From: Halomonas alkalisoli
GTDB lineage: Bacteria > Pseudomonadota > Gammaproteobacteria > Pseudomonadales > Halomonadaceae
Reading direction: 5' to 3'
NCBI RefSeq assembly: GCF_021412585.1
Contig: NZ_JAKCMI010000023.1
Location: forward strand, 62,001 to 126,000
DNA: 64,000 bases
Shown here: positions 8,484 through 18,810 of the stretch, piece after piece
How positions within the stretch are numbered: the stretch's first letter is position 1
Layout: the number at the start of each line of letters is the position of its first letter
Translations under genes and position numbers: made by a program
The notes under the pieces: model-generated
Database searches by the model: none
Seen by the model: only the letters and a program-made list of their open reading frames with translations
Told to the model about the DNA's origin: nothing

Positions 8484-9155
8484 TGAGTGCCATGCTCTTG
8501 AGTGCCGGGATTAATGAATAATCATCTTCTCTGCGGAAAAGTAGGCAGCCGTAAGAAAGAGGAAATGAGCAGGAGTTCATGGAATCGCAAGGAAGGGGGT
8601 GTTGTTCATAATGGCATCATGATGTTTTTACCTTTATCACGTGCTTATGGTCCTGGTCACATGGTTCGGTAATAACGGTGGTAGATACTCCTTCGGCGGA
8701 TTGAAGCGGTGCAGGTTAAGCTACCTGTTGTCAGATCATGGGTGAAGGCCGATGAAAGACAGGAAATCTCCGAGCCTTTACGCGGCGCTGTGAAAGCCCG
8801 TGCGATGTGTTCAGGACGGCTACGAACATGGTGGCGGTCGACGTTGAGTGACTGGCAGGTGCCGTTGCTACTTCTACGGAGTCCTTGACATTTTTCCTTG
8901 TCAAAGACGGTGAAGAGAGGAAAGTTGGCCCCTTCTTTATCAGAGAAAACTGTTCGAGAATTGGCTTCTGGTTGATGAGGTGGATTATGAAATACGATGA
9001 CCGGTGAGCATATGCAAGCCCTGTGAAGAGTGGCTTGTTCGCCTTGTTCCTGATGGATAAATTGAATTTCCCGCCTTGCTTATGATCCCGCTTCGGCTTC
9101 CATCAAGAAATATGCTATGTAGAAGAGATGGGCATCAACCGAGTGGAGGTGAAAG
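8484..9155. other. Gene-poor intergenic stretch
   Basis: These roughly 670 bases are visibly richer in A and T than the neighbouring genes, and I see no convincing gene in any frame. A small inverted repeat TTGACA-N8-TGTCAA (8885-8904) is present, with a consensus -35 hexamer but no matching -10. The end of the stretch carries a good ribosome site, GGAGGTGAAAG, for the zinc-finger gene at 9156. Otherwise nothing is supported. Confidence 0.6.
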
Positions 9156-9491
9156 ATGAACCGACAGCGCATACTGGAATCCCTGCGGGATGAACTGATC
9201 GAGCGGGCGGATCGCTACAAGGTACACAAGGCGCGCTTGGAGCAGCCGTTGGACAGGGATATGGAAGACCAGGCCATTGAGCTGGAGAATGAGGACGTCA
9301 TCGATGCCTTGGAGCAGGAGGCCGAGGAGGAGCTGCACAAAGTGATGCATGCGCTGGCGCGTGTTGAGAGCGGCGAAGGTAATGTGTGCGAACGGTGTGG
9401 AGAGCCGATCGACCCGCGGCGTCTCGAAGCGCTGCCCTATGCGGTGCTGTGCCTGGAGTGTGCCGATGCCAAGACTCGGCAGCAGCCTTAG
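9156..9491 (+). CDS. Short DksA/TraR-type C4 zinc-finger protein
   Basis: This 111-residue protein has a C-terminal four-cysteine zinc finger, CERCGEPIDPRRLEALPYAV and then CLEC, at about residues 79-103. That is the DksA/TraR signature. An acidic helical region precedes it (EDQAIELENEDVIDALEQEAEEEL). It is shorter than DksA (about 150 residues) and lacks most of the long coiled-coil arm, so it resembles YbiI/TraR-like small members rather than the ppGpp cofactor. The ATG has GGAGGTGAAAG immediately upstream. It stands alone after a long intergenic stretch; the role is inferred to be RNA-polymerase or stress related, unproven. Confidence 0.88.
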   Translation: MNRQRILESLRDELIERADRYKVHKARLEQPLDRDMEDQAIELENEDVIDALEQEAEEELHKVMHALARVESGEGNVCERCGEPIDPRRLEALPYAVLCLECADAKTRQQP

Positions 9492-9659
9492 TCAGCGCTG
9501 GATAGACGGAAAACTCCATGTCCACTTGCGATCTTGAGGCGCCGCTTGGCTCTCCCCGAGCAGGGCGCGCCCGGAGATGCGTCAATTAAAGTCGCCGTTG
9601 GGACGAACCGTCCAGCCCGGTGGTAGTCTAGAAGATCAATGTTCGGTCTGGAGGAATTC

Positions 9660-10265
9660 ATGAAGGTACGGCGTCGACTGTCCTGCGTTGGATTGGTGAC
9701 TCTGCTGGCGCTGTCCGGCTGTGGTAACGACACTGGGCCGGAAGAAACGGGGCCGGAAGAAGAGGTGGCGAATGAACAGCCCGAAGACGTCGCGACCAAC
9801 GAGGTAGACATGGAGCCTGCCGTGGAGGAGCCGGAGGTGGAGCCGCTGGAGGTGGCTATCGATGTCGCGGCCGCGCTGCGTAGCGACAGGCGGCTGATGG
9901 TAGAAGGGGAGACCAACTTGCCAGAAGGGGCGCGCCTGGTGATCGTGGTGGAGCGTGAGTTGAGCGGTGTGCGTTGGCAGTCGCGTACCGAGGTCCAGGG
10001 CAGCCGCTTTGAAGCGGGGCCTTTCGGACCGGGAAGCGGGCTGCCGGACGGTGGCTATAGCATTACCGTGAACCTGCCGGAGGCCAGTGTGCAGCCGCTA
10101 GCGATTCGTGAGCGGATCGGCGACGAGGGAGAGCATCTGGCCGGTCCGCTGGTCAGGACCTCGCGTCACGGCCTGGGGCAGGTGGCGAGCTATTCGCGGC
10201 GCTACCTCATCGGCACTGAGCCCCGCCGGACCACCGATGAAGTGGAAGTGCTGGGCGTCGAATGA
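9660..10265 (+). CDS. Hypothetical lipoprotein
   Basis: This 201-residue protein has a lipoprotein signal (basic MKVRRR, hydrophobic core, lipobox ALSGC at about residues 17-21). A very acidic low-complexity linker rich in Glu and Pro follows (residues 24-65). The rest, about 130 residues, is a compact beta-rich domain (RLMVEGETNLPEGARLVIVVERELSGVRW). The ATG at 9660 is chosen over one at 9639 because GGAGG lies five bases before it and it begins the signal peptide directly. I do not recognise the C-terminal domain with certainty. The gene converges on an XRE regulator 13 bases away. Confidence 0.8.
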   Translation: MKVRRRLSCVGLVTLLALSGCGNDTGPEETGPEEEVANEQPEDVATNEVDMEPAVEEPEVEPLEVAIDVAAALRSDRRLMVEGETNLPEGARLVIVVERELSGVRWQSRTEVQGSRFEAGPFGPGSGLPDGGYSITVNLPEASVQPLAIRERIGDEGEHLAGPLVRTSRHGLGQVASYSRRYLIGTEPRRTTDEVEVLGVE

Positions 10266-10278
10266 GGCACGGAGGGGC

Positions 10279-10878
10279 TTAGCTCCCCTCCTGGCGCCAG
10301 CGTGCCAACAGTCTACCGACCGGATGATCATCCTTCTGCAGCGGCCTGGCCTGAGCCGTTGCTGCTTTCTCACCGCTGTAGAGCAACTCCCCGCCATGCC
10401 CGCGCTCCAGTTGGCCGATGAACAGGCCCAGGGCGCCTTCTATCAAGTAACGGCCAGGCTGGTCGAAGGTATCGATTGGCCCGAAGGCGGCCAGATCGCC
10501 GGAGTCCAGGTAGTCGAAACGTTCGCCGGGGGCAGGCGTGACCAGGTAGCACTCACCCTGCCAGTTGATACCGGCCAGGAAGCTCTCGGGCAGCGTGATG
10601 CGGTTGGCATTGGGATCATGCCAAGGCGCGGGAGGGTGGCTGCTCAGATAGAGCGGAGTGGATAGCGTGTCGACGCTGTCATCCTCCAGCAGGCGCCGCA
10701 AGGGGCAGCCCAAGGCATCCGCCAGAGCGACAAGGCGCTCGTGGCCGATCTGTTTGATGGCGCCGGACTCCCAGTAGGAAATCGTGACATCGGAAACGCC
10801 GACTTTTCTTGCCAGTGCCGCCTTGTTGAGGCTCGCCTCTAGCCGAAGCTGCTTGATGCGTGGGCCCAATGCATGCAT
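10279..10878 (-). CDS. XRE family transcriptional regulator
   Basis: This 199-residue protein has an N-terminal Cro/CI-type helix-turn-helix (residues 5-65: RIKQLRLEASLNKAALARKVGVSDVTISYWESG, then LVALADALGCPLRRLLE). The C-terminal part of about 120 residues (LYSGEKAATAQARP near the end) is reminiscent of the beta-rich sensor domains of phage-type repressors. No Ser-Lys protease dyad is evident to me. The ATG at 10878 has AGGAA eight bases upstream. No phage genes adjoin it, so it is probably a resident regulator with unknown targets. Confidence 0.82.
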   Translation of the reverse strand: MHALGPRIKQLRLEASLNKAALARKVGVSDVTISYWESGAIKQIGHERLVALADALGCPLRRLLEDDSVDTLSTPLYLSSHPPAPWHDPNANRITLPESFLAGINWQGECYLVTPAPGERFDYLDSGDLAAFGPIDTFDQPGRYLIEGALGLFIGQLERGHGGELLYSGEKAATAQARPLQKDDHPVGRLLARWRQEGS

Positions 10879-10928
10879 CTCTTGATTCCTGCCAACGATG
10901 ATTAAAAGAAGGGGATAGTCGATGATCT

Positions 10929-10957
10929 GTGTTAACTGTGCAAATTTAGCGCGTCAA
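10929..10957 (-). promoter_or_regulatory. Candidate promoter of the XRE regulator gene
   Basis: Read on the minus strand, TTGACG (10957-10952) and TAACAC (10934-10929) are 17 bases apart, about 50 bases upstream of the start codon. The -35 is good and the -10 is weak. Confidence 0.38.
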
Positions 10958-11292
10958 CGGTAAAAAGACTATTGAAGAGTGGAGTGCGAAACCCCTCAAG
11001 CGTGCTGTTGCGCGCTTGCCGGTCATGGAGGCTCTGCTTGGTACTGGTTTCTGTTATTTTACGTATATAGCGTAACTATTCTGTGTATTAAGCCCTCGGT
11101 ATAGGAGCCTTTTGTGTCGCTAGCTCTTGCGTGCCCCTGTAATGCCCGCTCCTTTGTTCAACGGCTTTGTTCAACGGAAGGTTACCGTCATGGTGAATTC
11201 GGTCGTGAGAAAGGATTTCCGGGTGCGGCTGCCTGTGTCGAGGCAGGTGCGTATAATGGCGCGATGCCCATCCCTCAATGGATAAGGACGAC
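10958..11292. other. Intergenic region upstream of gltX
   Basis: These 335 bases separate the divergent XRE and gltX genes. An AT-rich inverted repeat TTACG-N7-CGTAA lies at 11059-11075 and could be a regulator site, possibly for the adjacent XRE protein. No gene is supported here. A clear gltX promoter could not be fixed by eye. Confidence 0.45.
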
Positions 11293-12774
11293 ATGACCGT
11301 ACGTACTCGCATTGCGCCGTCACCCACGGGTGACCCCCATGTGGGCACCGCCTACATTGCCCTGTTCAATCTCTGCTTCGCGCGCCAGCACGGCGGGCAG
11401 TTCATCCTGCGCATCGAGGATACCGACCGGGTCCGATCTACCACCGAGTCCGAGCAAATGATCCTGGATTCGCTGCGCTGGCTGGGCCTGGAGTGGGACG
11501 AAGGGCCGGATGTGGGCGGCCCCCATGGGCCTTACCGTCAGAGCGAGCGGGGAGACATCTATGCCGAATATGCCCGGCAGCTGGTCGATGCCGGCCACGC
11601 CTTCAAGTGCTACCGTACCGGCGAGGAGCTGGATGAGCTGCGTGAGGCTCGCAAGGCAGCCGGCATGCACCTGGCGCTGAAGCCCGCCGACCTGGCCTTG
11701 CCCAGCGATGAGCAGGCGCGCCGCGAGCGAGAAGGGTGGCCGCATGTCGTGCGCATGAATGTGCCCACCACTGGTACCTGCCTGATCGAGGATATGTTGC
11801 GCGACACCATCGAAGTCGACTGGGCCCAGGTCGACGCGCAGATCCTGCTCAAGTCCGATGGCATGCCTACCTACCACCTGGCCAATGTGGTGGACGATCA
11901 CCTGATGGGCATCACCCATGTGCTGCGCGGCGAAGAGTGGATCAACTCGGCACCGAAGCATCAATTGCTCTATGAGTACTTCGGCTGGCAGATGCCGGTG
12001 CTCTGCCATATGCCGCTGCTGCGCAACCCCGACAAGTCGAAGCTCTCAAAGCGCAAGAACCCCACCTCGATCAATTACTATCGAAGGATGGGCTTCCTCC
12101 CCCAGGCGGTGACCAACTACCTTGGCCGCATGGGCTGGTCGATGCCCGACGAGCGCGAGAAGTTCAGTCTCGACGAGATGATGACGCACTTCGATGTCCA
12201 GCGAGTCTCGCTCGGCGGTCCGGTCTTCGATCTCGAGAAGCTGACCTGGCTCAACGGTCTCTATATTCGTGAGGACCTTGACGACAAGGCCTTCCTGAAG
12301 GCCTTGATGGAGTGGGCCTTCAACGAGGAGTACGTGGGTCAGATCCTGCCTCAGGTGCGCACCCGGGTGGAAACCCTTTCCCAGGTAGCACCGCTGGCCG
12401 GCCATTTCTTCTCCGGCCTGCCGGAGATCGAGGAGGGCGATTTCGACAGCGTCAAGCTTGGGCGGGAGGAGTTGGTCAAGCTGCTGCAATTCCTGGTCTG
12501 GCGCTTCGAGGTCGTCCCGGCCTGGCACAAGGAGGTATTGCTCGGCGAGGTCAAGTCGCTGGCCGCGCATTTCGATCTCAAGATGAAGGACTTCCTGGCA
12601 CCGGTCTTCATCGCCATTACCGGTTCTGCGGCGAGCACCTCGGTCATGGATGCCATGGCCATACTGGGCTCCGACATGACCCGGGCGCGCTTGCGCCACG
12701 CCATCGAGGTGCTCGGCGGGGTCTCCAAGAAGCAGGCCAAGCGCTTCGAGAAGGAGTACCGCGAGCTTGCCTGA
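11293..12774 (+). CDS. gltX: Glutamyl-tRNA synthetase
   Basis: This class I aminoacyl-tRNA synthetase of 493 residues charges tRNA-Glu. The N-terminus [20 protein letters not shown] contains the HIGH-type motif (HVGT), and LSKRKNPTS near residue 245 is the KMSKS-type loop. The Rossmann fold, connective peptide (DTDRVRST) and helical anticodon-binding domain follow in order. The ATG at 11293 is preferred to the one five codons earlier because AAGGA lies six bases upstream and homologues begin MTVRTR. A tRNA pair including tRNA-Glu lies 84 bases downstream, so enzyme and substrate genes are neighbours. Confidence 0.97.
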   Translation: MTVRTRIAPSPTGDPHVGTAYIALFNLCFARQHGGQFILRIEDTDRVRSTTESEQMILDSLRWLGLEWDEGPDVGGPHGPYRQSERGDIYAEYARQLVDAGHAFKCYRTGEELDELREARKAAGMHLALKPADLALPSDEQARREREGWPHVVRMNVPTTGTCLIEDMLRDTIEVDWAQVDAQILLKSDGMPTYHLANVVDDHLMGITHVLRGEEWINSAPKHQLLYEYFGWQMPVLCHMPLLRNPDKSKLSKRKNPTSINYYRRMGFLPQAVTNYLGRMGWSMPDEREKFSLDEMMTHFDVQRVSLGGPVFDLEKLTWLNGLYIREDLDDKAFLKALMEWAFNEEYVGQILPQVRTRVETLSQVAPLAGHFFSGLPEIEEGDFDSVKLGREELVKLLQFLVWRFEVVPAWHKEVLLGEVKSLAAHFDLKMKDFLAPVFIAITGSAASTSVMDAMAILGSDMTRARLRHAIEVLGGVSKKQAKRFEKEYRELA

Positions 12775-12804
12775 GACGGGCTCCGGGAAATCGTCTTTAT
12801 CTTG

Positions 12805-12833
12805 TTGACGAAGGCGAGGCTAATCAGTACTAT
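12805..12833 (+). promoter_or_regulatory. Promoter of the tRNA pair
   Basis: TTGACG (12805-12810) and TACTAT (12828-12833) are separated by 17 bases and lie just upstream of the tRNA-Ala gene. A GC-rich stretch follows the -10, as in many stable-RNA promoters. Confidence 0.65.
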
Positions 12834-12857
12834 ACGCCTCGTCTTCACGAGACATGT

Positions 12858-12933
12858 GGGGCCTTAGCTCAGCTGGGAGAGCGCAACACTGGCAGTGTTG
12901 AGGTCAGCGGTTCGATCCCGCTAGGCTCCACCA
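12858..12933 (+). tRNA. tRNA-Ala (anticodon GGC)
   Basis: This is a full cloverleaf of 76 bases including the encoded CCA. The 7-bp acceptor stem carries the G3-U70 pair that identifies tRNA-Ala. The anticodon arm CAACA/TGTTG encloses CTGGCAG, giving anticodon GGC for GCC codons. The T-loop TTCGATC is present. It is the first of two tandem tRNAs. Confidence 0.97.
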
Positions 12934-12958
12934 ATCGACGGCTCGTGTGCGACCTTGC

Positions 12959-13034
12959 GTCCCATTCGTCTAGTGGTCCAGGACACCGCCCTTTCACGGC
13001 GGGAACAGGGGTTCGAACCCCCTATGGGACGCCA
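12959..13034 (+). tRNA. tRNA-Glu (anticodon TTC)
   Basis: This is a 76-base cloverleaf with encoded CCA. The acceptor arms GTCCCAT/ATGGGAC pair perfectly, and the anticodon stem CCGCC/GGCGG encloses CTTTCAC with anticodon TTC. The T-arm is GGGGTTCGAACCCC-like. It follows tRNA-Ala by 25 bases and is followed by a terminator. Confidence 0.97.
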
Positions 13035-13060
13035 CTCTACTCTGAAATCTAGCTCCCCCG

Positions 13061-13082
13061 AGACGCCTGGTGCGTCTTTTTT
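13061..13082 (+). terminator. Intrinsic terminator of the tRNA operon
   Basis: AGACGC (13061-13066) pairs with GCGTCT (13072-13077) around a 5-base loop, followed by a run of T to 13082. Confidence 0.9.
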
Positions 13083-13515
13083 GTTGCCTGGTCGCCCCTG
13101 GCGGGTGACGGCTTCCGCTTGCGTGTAAAACGCATTGAAGTGCCGGTTTTTCGCTATTTAGGGCTTGACTTGTCCACTCGTCCAAGTCCGTCGCCTCTCC
13201 CCTGTGTGCAGTTTTCTCCATCCCGCCGCACCCCAGATGTTTTCCATAAAACCCTTCTTTTTCAACAGCTTGCAATCGGTTAAAAATTAACCAATCTAAC
13301 GGCAACCCTCTGGCCATGCCGATTCGATGGCATTATCTGGTGGTTGTGAACAGGGTTATCCACAGAATGTGTGGAAAACGTTCCGGTGCCGTGGAGAGCG
13401 GCGATTCATGCCCGATGAAGGAGGCTTGTCAAGCGGTGGGTCGTAGTTTCTTCATACTCGGTGAGCAGGGCAAGGTCTCGGGGCGTCACATCCGCGATGA
13501 GGCCCCGAGACGGCC
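13083..13515. other. Intergenic region with DnaA-box-like sites
   Basis: These 430 bases carry no supported gene. A perfect consensus DnaA box TTATCCACA lies at 13356-13364 on the plus strand. A one-mismatch box TTTTCCACA follows on the minus strand at 13370-13378, in inverted orientation five bases away. A weaker TTTTCCATA lies at 13240-13248. An AT-rich perfect inverted repeat GGTTAA-AAA-TTAACC (13278-13292) sits between them. The arrangement suggests a DnaA-binding locus, but no replication genes adjoin it, so origin function is not claimed. Confidence 0.5.
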
Positions 13516-14406
13516 TCAGTCGCGGCCCAGGCCGCGCAGGCGACGGAGCAGCGATGAGGTGTCCCAGCGACCGCCTCCCATGGCCTGAACGTCGCCATAG
13601 AATTGATCCACCAGTGCGGTCACCGGCAGGCGGGCCTGGAGTCGGCGAGCCTGCTCGAGGCAGATGCCCAGGTCCTTGCGCATCCAGTTCACCGCAAAGC
13701 CGTGCTCATACTCGTCCTCGATCATGGTCTTGTGGCGATTTTCCATCTGCCAGGACCCGGCTGCCCCTTTGGCGATGACATCGATGACGCGCTGCTGGTC
13801 GAGCCCGGCCTGCTCGGCGAAGTGCAGGCCCTCGGCAAGGCCTTGCACCAGGCCGGCGATGCAGATCTGGTTGACCATCTTGGTCAGCTGGCCACTGCCG
13901 GCAGGGCCCATCAGGGCCACGGCGCGGGCGTAGTGGGCGAGAATGGGCTCAACCCGGGCGAACTCGCTCTCTTCGCCGCCACACATGATGGTCAGGGCGC
14001 CATTGATCGCGCCCTGCTGGCCGCCGGAAACGGGAGCATCGATGAAGCCGATGCCCTGCTCGTGACAGATTCCTGCCAGCTCTTCGGCCAGATCGGACGA
14101 TGCGGTCGTATGGTCGACCAGCAGGCTGCCGGCGGCCATGCCTCGCAGGGCGCCCTGTGAGCCGGTTGTCACCTGGCGAACGTCATCATCGTTACCCACG
14201 CATACCAGTACCAGATCGGCCCCCTGGGCGGCTTCCTGAGGGGTTGTGTGGTGGCTGCCTCCATGTTCGGCGACCCAGGCCTCGGCCGTGGCGCCGGTTC
14301 GGTTGTAGACGCGTACTGTCAGGCCCTGCCTGGCGAGGTGGCCGGCCATGGGATAGCCCATCACGCCGAGGCCGATAAAGGCGACAGTCGAAATCGTATG
14401 GTTCAT
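13516..14406 (-). CDS. NAD-binding 3-hydroxyisobutyrate dehydrogenase-family oxidoreductase
   Basis: This beta-hydroxyacid dehydrogenase of 296 residues has an N-terminal Rossmann fold (VAFIGLGVMGYPMAGHLARQG), the substrate loop FIDAPVSGGQQGAINGAL and the catalytic lysine motif GQLTKMVNQICIAGLVQGLAEG. The C-terminal helical domain includes MIEDEYEHGFAVNWMRKDLGICLEQA. It could be a 3-hydroxyisobutyrate dehydrogenase or a tartronate-semialdehyde reductase (GarR/GlxR type); the sequence does not separate these with certainty. AAGGA lies about nine bases before the ATG. It stands alone between an intergenic region and the gltA terminator. Confidence 0.9.
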   Translation of the reverse strand: MNHTISTVAFIGLGVMGYPMAGHLARQGLTVRVYNRTGATAEAWVAEHGGSHHTTPQEAAQGADLVLVCVGNDDDVRQVTTGSQGALRGMAAGSLLVDHTTASSDLAEELAGICHEQGIGFIDAPVSGGQQGAINGALTIMCGGEESEFARVEPILAHYARAVALMGPAGSGQLTKMVNQICIAGLVQGLAEGLHFAEQAGLDQQRVIDVIAKGAAGSWQMENRHKTMIEDEYEHGFAVNWMRKDLGICLEQARRLQARLPVTALVDQFYGDVQAMGGGRWDTSSLLRRLRGLGRD

Positions 14407-14475
14407 TGAAGCATCCTTCTCGTTGATGACGGGGCCAGAGACCGCTGAGGCGAAGTCTCAAGTGGCACCTGTACG

Positions 14476-14504
14476 CGAAAGGCCGCCCAGCGGGCGGCCT
14501 TTCG
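14476..14504 (-). terminator. Terminator hairpin downstream of gltA
   Basis: A perfect 13-bp stem (14476-14488 with 14492-14504) has a 3-base loop. Read on the minus strand, the stem ends in CTTTCG. It lies 47 bases beyond the gltA stop codon and before the dehydrogenase gene. Confidence 0.75.
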
Positions 14505-14551
14505 GTACCGAGCGGCCTTGGCCGCATCCTGCCGGGTAGTGACAGGATAGA

Positions 14552-15838
<1,287 letters not shown>

Positions 15839-15928
15839 GCTGGCCTCCTCTCGAAGTCGAATTGAAACGTTAAGTCGTTATTTCGCAAACAGTGTTTTCT
15901 TATGCTGGGCCGCGAAAAAGGTTTGCCC

Positions 15929-15956
15929 ACTATAGAAGCGTTCCCGGGATTGTCAA
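15929..15956 (-). promoter_or_regulatory. Strong sigma-70 promoter of gltA
   Basis: On the minus strand a perfect -35 TTGACA (15956-15951) is 16 bases from a -10 TATAGT (15934-15929). The predicted start point leaves a leader of about 85 bases before gltA. Confidence 0.75.
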
Positions 15957-16139
15957 TTGGCCTTAAGCGACTCCTCGGTTGTACGCAATCCTTGTGGTGT
16001 ATCGGGTTTTGTACAACAATTGGTGCTGTGCACCATGAATGCCCCATGGGGCGGCCCAGTTGGCATGTCGCCGGACGCACGGGCACAAGTCAGGGTGCCC
16101 AATGGGCTTGAACCATGGTCGAGTTCGGTGGGTGTTCAT

Positions 16140-16168
16140 TTGTCACTAGGGGTTCATATCCCTATAAT
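16140..16168 (+). promoter_or_regulatory. Strong sigma-70 promoter of sdhCDAB
   Basis: TTGTCA (16140-16145) and a perfect TATAAT (16163-16168) are 17 bases apart. The leader to the sdhC start would be about 130 bases. Confidence 0.75.
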
Positions 16169-16303
16169 CCACTGCGCGCGACTGGCAGGTACTCGTTGTC
16201 ATGTCCGTCCCGGCAACGGCGAGCCCCCTACCTCAAACCACCGCCCGCATTCCAGCCAAGCCCGATCGGCAAAGGAGCGAGCCAAGAGAGTGTGTATAGA
16301 GCC

Positions 16304-16681
16304 GTGAATAGCAAACGACCCGTCAACCTCGACCTCACCACGATAGAGTTCCCACTTCCCGCCTTGACGTCGATCGCCCATCGGATCACCGGCGTCATCC
16401 TTTTCATCGGCCTGATCTTCGCCTTCTGGGCCCTGGACAAGTCGCTGTCGTCCCCGGCCGGCTTCGAGGCCGTCCGCGACACCCTGGCCAACAATATTCT
16501 GGCGAAACTGGTGGCCTGGGGTCTGCTGTCGGCCTTGGCCTTCCATTTCGTGGCCGGCATCAAGCATATGCTGATGGATGCCGATATCGGCGTGACCCTC
16601 GAGGGGGGCGTCAAGAAGGCACAGGCCACCGTGGTCATCAGTGCCGTCCTGATCATTCTGGCGGGAGTCTGGGTATGGTAA
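16304..16681 (+). CDS. sdhC: Succinate dehydrogenase cytochrome b556 subunit
   Basis: This membrane anchor of 125 residues helps bind heme b and ubiquinone in complex II. It begins NSKRPVNLDLTTIEFPLPALTSIAHRITGVILF, the SdhC signature with the quinone-site Ser/Arg region, and has three membrane helices. The heme-ligand histidine is in the LAFHFVAGIKHMLMD segment. GTG at 16304 is chosen from homologue alignment; a GTG at 16292 is in frame too, and neither has a good ribosome site. It overlaps sdhD by seven bases. Confidence 0.93.
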   Translation: MNSKRPVNLDLTTIEFPLPALTSIAHRITGVILFIGLIFAFWALDKSLSSPAGFEAVRDTLANNILAKLVAWGLLSALAFHFVAGIKHMLMDADIGVTLEGGVKKAQATVVISAVLIILAGVWVW

Positions 16682-17022
16682 CCAACATCACCAATCTGGG
16701 TCGCAGCGGCCTGTCCGACTGGCTGATCCAGCGCGTGTCGGCGGTCATTCTGGCGCTCTATACGCTGTTTATCGTCGCCTACCTGCTGTTCAATCCGGGA
16801 CTCGACTACTACACCTGGAGCGGCCTGTTCGCCCAGACCTGGATGCGCATCTTTTCATTGCTGGCCTTTATTTCTCTTGCCGCTCACGCCTGGGTCGGTC
16901 TGTGGACAGTGACCACCGACTACATGAAGTCGACCGGGGTCCGTCTCGGCACCCAGCTCGTCATCATCCTGGCCATCTTCGTGTTCCTGGTCTGGGGCAT
17001 TCAAGTTCTGTGGGGAGCCTGA
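16675..17022 (+). CDS. sdhD: Succinate dehydrogenase membrane anchor subunit
   Basis: This is the second membrane anchor of complex II, 115 residues with three hydrophobic helices. The conserved HAWVGLWTVTTDYMK near residues 78-92 contains the heme ligand and the quinone-site Asp-Tyr pair. It overlaps the end of sdhC and is followed three bases later by sdhA, so the operon is tightly coupled. Confidence 0.94.
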   Translation: MVTNITNLGRSGLSDWLIQRVSAVILALYTLFIVAYLLFNPGLDYYTWSGLFAQTWMRIFSLLAFISLAAHAWVGLWTVTTDYMKSTGVRLGTQLVIILAIFVFLVWGIQVLWGA

Positions 17023-17025
17023 TAC

Positions 17026-18798
17026 ATGTCTACCATGCGTAGTCTGACATTCGACGCCATCATCATCGGCGGCGGCGGCGCCGGCATGCGTGCCGCTCTC
17101 GAGCTGGCCAAGTCCGGCAAGAAGACCGCCGTGCTGTCCAAGGTCTTCCCGACTCGCTCACATACCGTGTCCGCCCAGGGCGGCATCACCTGTGCCATTG
17201 CCTCGGCCGACCCCAACGACGACTGGCGCTGGCACATGTATGACACCGTCAAGGGCGGTGACTACATCACCGATCAGGACGCCGCCGAGTACATGTGTTC
17301 CGAGGGTCCCAAGGCGGTCTTCGAGCTCGAGCACATGGGCCTGCCGTTCTCGCGCTTCGAGAATGGCCGCATTTACCAGCGCCCCTTCGGCGGCCAGTCC
17401 AAGAATTTCGGCGAGGGTGGCCAGGCGGCGCGCACCTGTGCTGCGGCCGACCGTACCGGCCACGCCCTGCTGCACACCTTGTATCAGAATAACCTGAAGA
17501 ACAACACCACCTTCCTCAACGAGTGGTTTGCCGTCGATCTGGTCAAGAATGCCGATGGCGACGTGGTGGGCTGTATCGCCATGTGCATCGAGACCGGCGA
17601 AGTGGTGCACGTCAAGTCCAAGGCCACCGTGCTGGCCACCGGCGGCGCCGGGCGTATCTACGCCTCCACCACCAACGCCCTGATCAATACCGGCGATGGC
17701 ATCGGCATGGCGCTGCGTGCCGGCTTCCCCATGCAGGACATGGAGATGTGGCAGTTCCACCCCACCGGCATCTACGGTGCCGGGGTGCTGGTCACCGAAG
17801 GCTGTCGCGGCGAGGGTGGCTACCTGGTCAACAAGGATGGCGAGCGCTTCATGGAGCGCTATGCACCCAACGCCAAGGACCTGGCCGGTCGTGACGTGGT
17901 GGCTCGCTCCATGGTCATGGAGATCCTCGAGGGGCGTGGTTGCGGCGAGAATGGCGATCACGTCTATCTCAAGCTGGACCACCTCGGCGAAGAGGTGCTC
18001 AACAAGCGCCTGCCCGGCATCAGCGAACTGTCCAAGATCTTCGCCCATGCCGATCCGACCGAGGCGCCGATTCCGGTGGTGCCGACCTGCCATTACATGA
18101 TGGGCGGCATCCCCACCAACGTTCATGGCCAGGCGATCATGCAGGATGCCGACGGCAACGACCAGATCGTGGGCGGCCTGTTCGCTTGCGGCGAGGCGGC
18201 CTGCGTCTCGGTGCACGGCGCCAACCGCCTGGGCGGCAACTCCCTGCTCGACCTGGTGGTGTTCGGCCGGGCGGCCGGCATGTTCATCGAGAGCGCGCTC
18301 AATGAAGGGGTCGAGTACCTCGACGCCAGCGAGTCCGATATCGACAGTGCGATGACGCGCATCAACCGCTGGAACGAGTCCAGTGGCGGCGAGTCGGTCG
18401 CCGACCTCAAGGTCGAGCTGCAGAGCATCATGCAGAACGCCTTCGGCGTGTTCCGCCAGGAAGACAACATGCAGGAGGGCGTCAAGAAACTCGCCGAGCT
18501 GCGCGGTCGCATCGCCGAAGCACACCTGGTCGACAAGTCCGGCGCCTTCAACACGGCGCGCATCGAGGCCCTGGAGCTGGACAACCTGATGGAAGTCGCC
18601 GAAGCGACCGCCATTGCGGCACTGGAGCGCAAGGAGAGCCGTGGCGCGCACTCTCGCTACGACTATCCGGACCGCGACGACGTCAACTGGCTGAAGCACT
18701 CCATGTACTTCCCGCTCGAGAAGAAGGTCGGCAAGCGCGACGTCAACTTCAAGCCGAAGACCGTTGACACCTTCGAGCCCAAAATCCGCACCTATTAA
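17026..18798 (+). CDS. sdhA: Succinate dehydrogenase flavoprotein subunit
   Basis: This 590-residue catalytic subunit carries covalently bound FAD and oxidises succinate to fumarate. The N-terminal dinucleotide fold ([17 protein letters not shown]) is followed by the flavinylation motif [11 protein letters not shown]. Substrate-site residues lie in [21 protein letters not shown] and in the [19 protein letters not shown] segment. The size is standard. It is the third gene of sdhCDAB. Confidence 0.98.
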   Translation: MSTMRSLTFDAIIIGGGGAGMRAALELAKSGKKTAVLSKVFPTRSHTVSAQGGITCAIASADPNDDWRWHMYDTVKGGDYITDQDAAEYMCSEGPKAVFELEHMGLPFSRFENGRIYQRPFGGQSKNFGEGGQAARTCAAADRTGHALLHTLYQNNLKNNTTFLNEWFAVDLVKNADGDVVGCIAMCIETGEVVHVKSKATVLATGGAGRIYASTTNALINTGDGIGMALRAGFPMQDMEMWQFHPTGIYGAGVLVTEGCRGEGGYLVNKDGERFMERYAPNAKDLAGRDVVARSMVMEILEGRGCGENGDHVYLKLDHLGEEVLNKRLPGISELSKIFAHADPTEAPIPVVPTCHYMMGGIPTNVHGQAIMQDADGNDQIVGGLFACGEAACVSVHGANRLGGNSLLDLVVFGRAAGMFIESALNEGVEYLDASESDIDSAMTRINRWNESSGGESVADLKVELQSIMQNAFGVFRQEDNMQEGVKKLAELRGRIAEAHLVDKSGAFNTARIEALELDNLMEVAEATAIAALERKESRGAHSRYDYPDRDDVNWLKHSMYFPLEKKVGKRDVNFKPKTVDTFEPKIRTY

Positions 18799-18810
18799 GG
18801 GGGAGTCACG

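Noticed and set aside
8365..8580. 71-codon minus-strand frame over the Csr/Rsm-like RNA
   Set aside because: It crosses the sRNA terminator and has no ribosome site; the RNA explanation is much stronger.
8885..8907. TTGACA as a promoter for a gene in the 8484-9155 stretch
   Set aside because: No -10 at proper spacing and no gene follows within reach.
13240..13378. Chromosomal replication origin
   Set aside because: DnaA boxes are too few and no replication genes adjoin. Kept only as a possible DnaA-binding locus.
13316..13588. 90-codon plus-strand frame over the DnaA boxes
   Set aside because: Overlaps the dehydrogenase gene's 3' end antisense, with no ribosome site or domain.
17158..18699. 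513-codon open frame antisense to sdhA
   Set aside because: Same artefact; sdhA on the plus strand has every catalytic motif.
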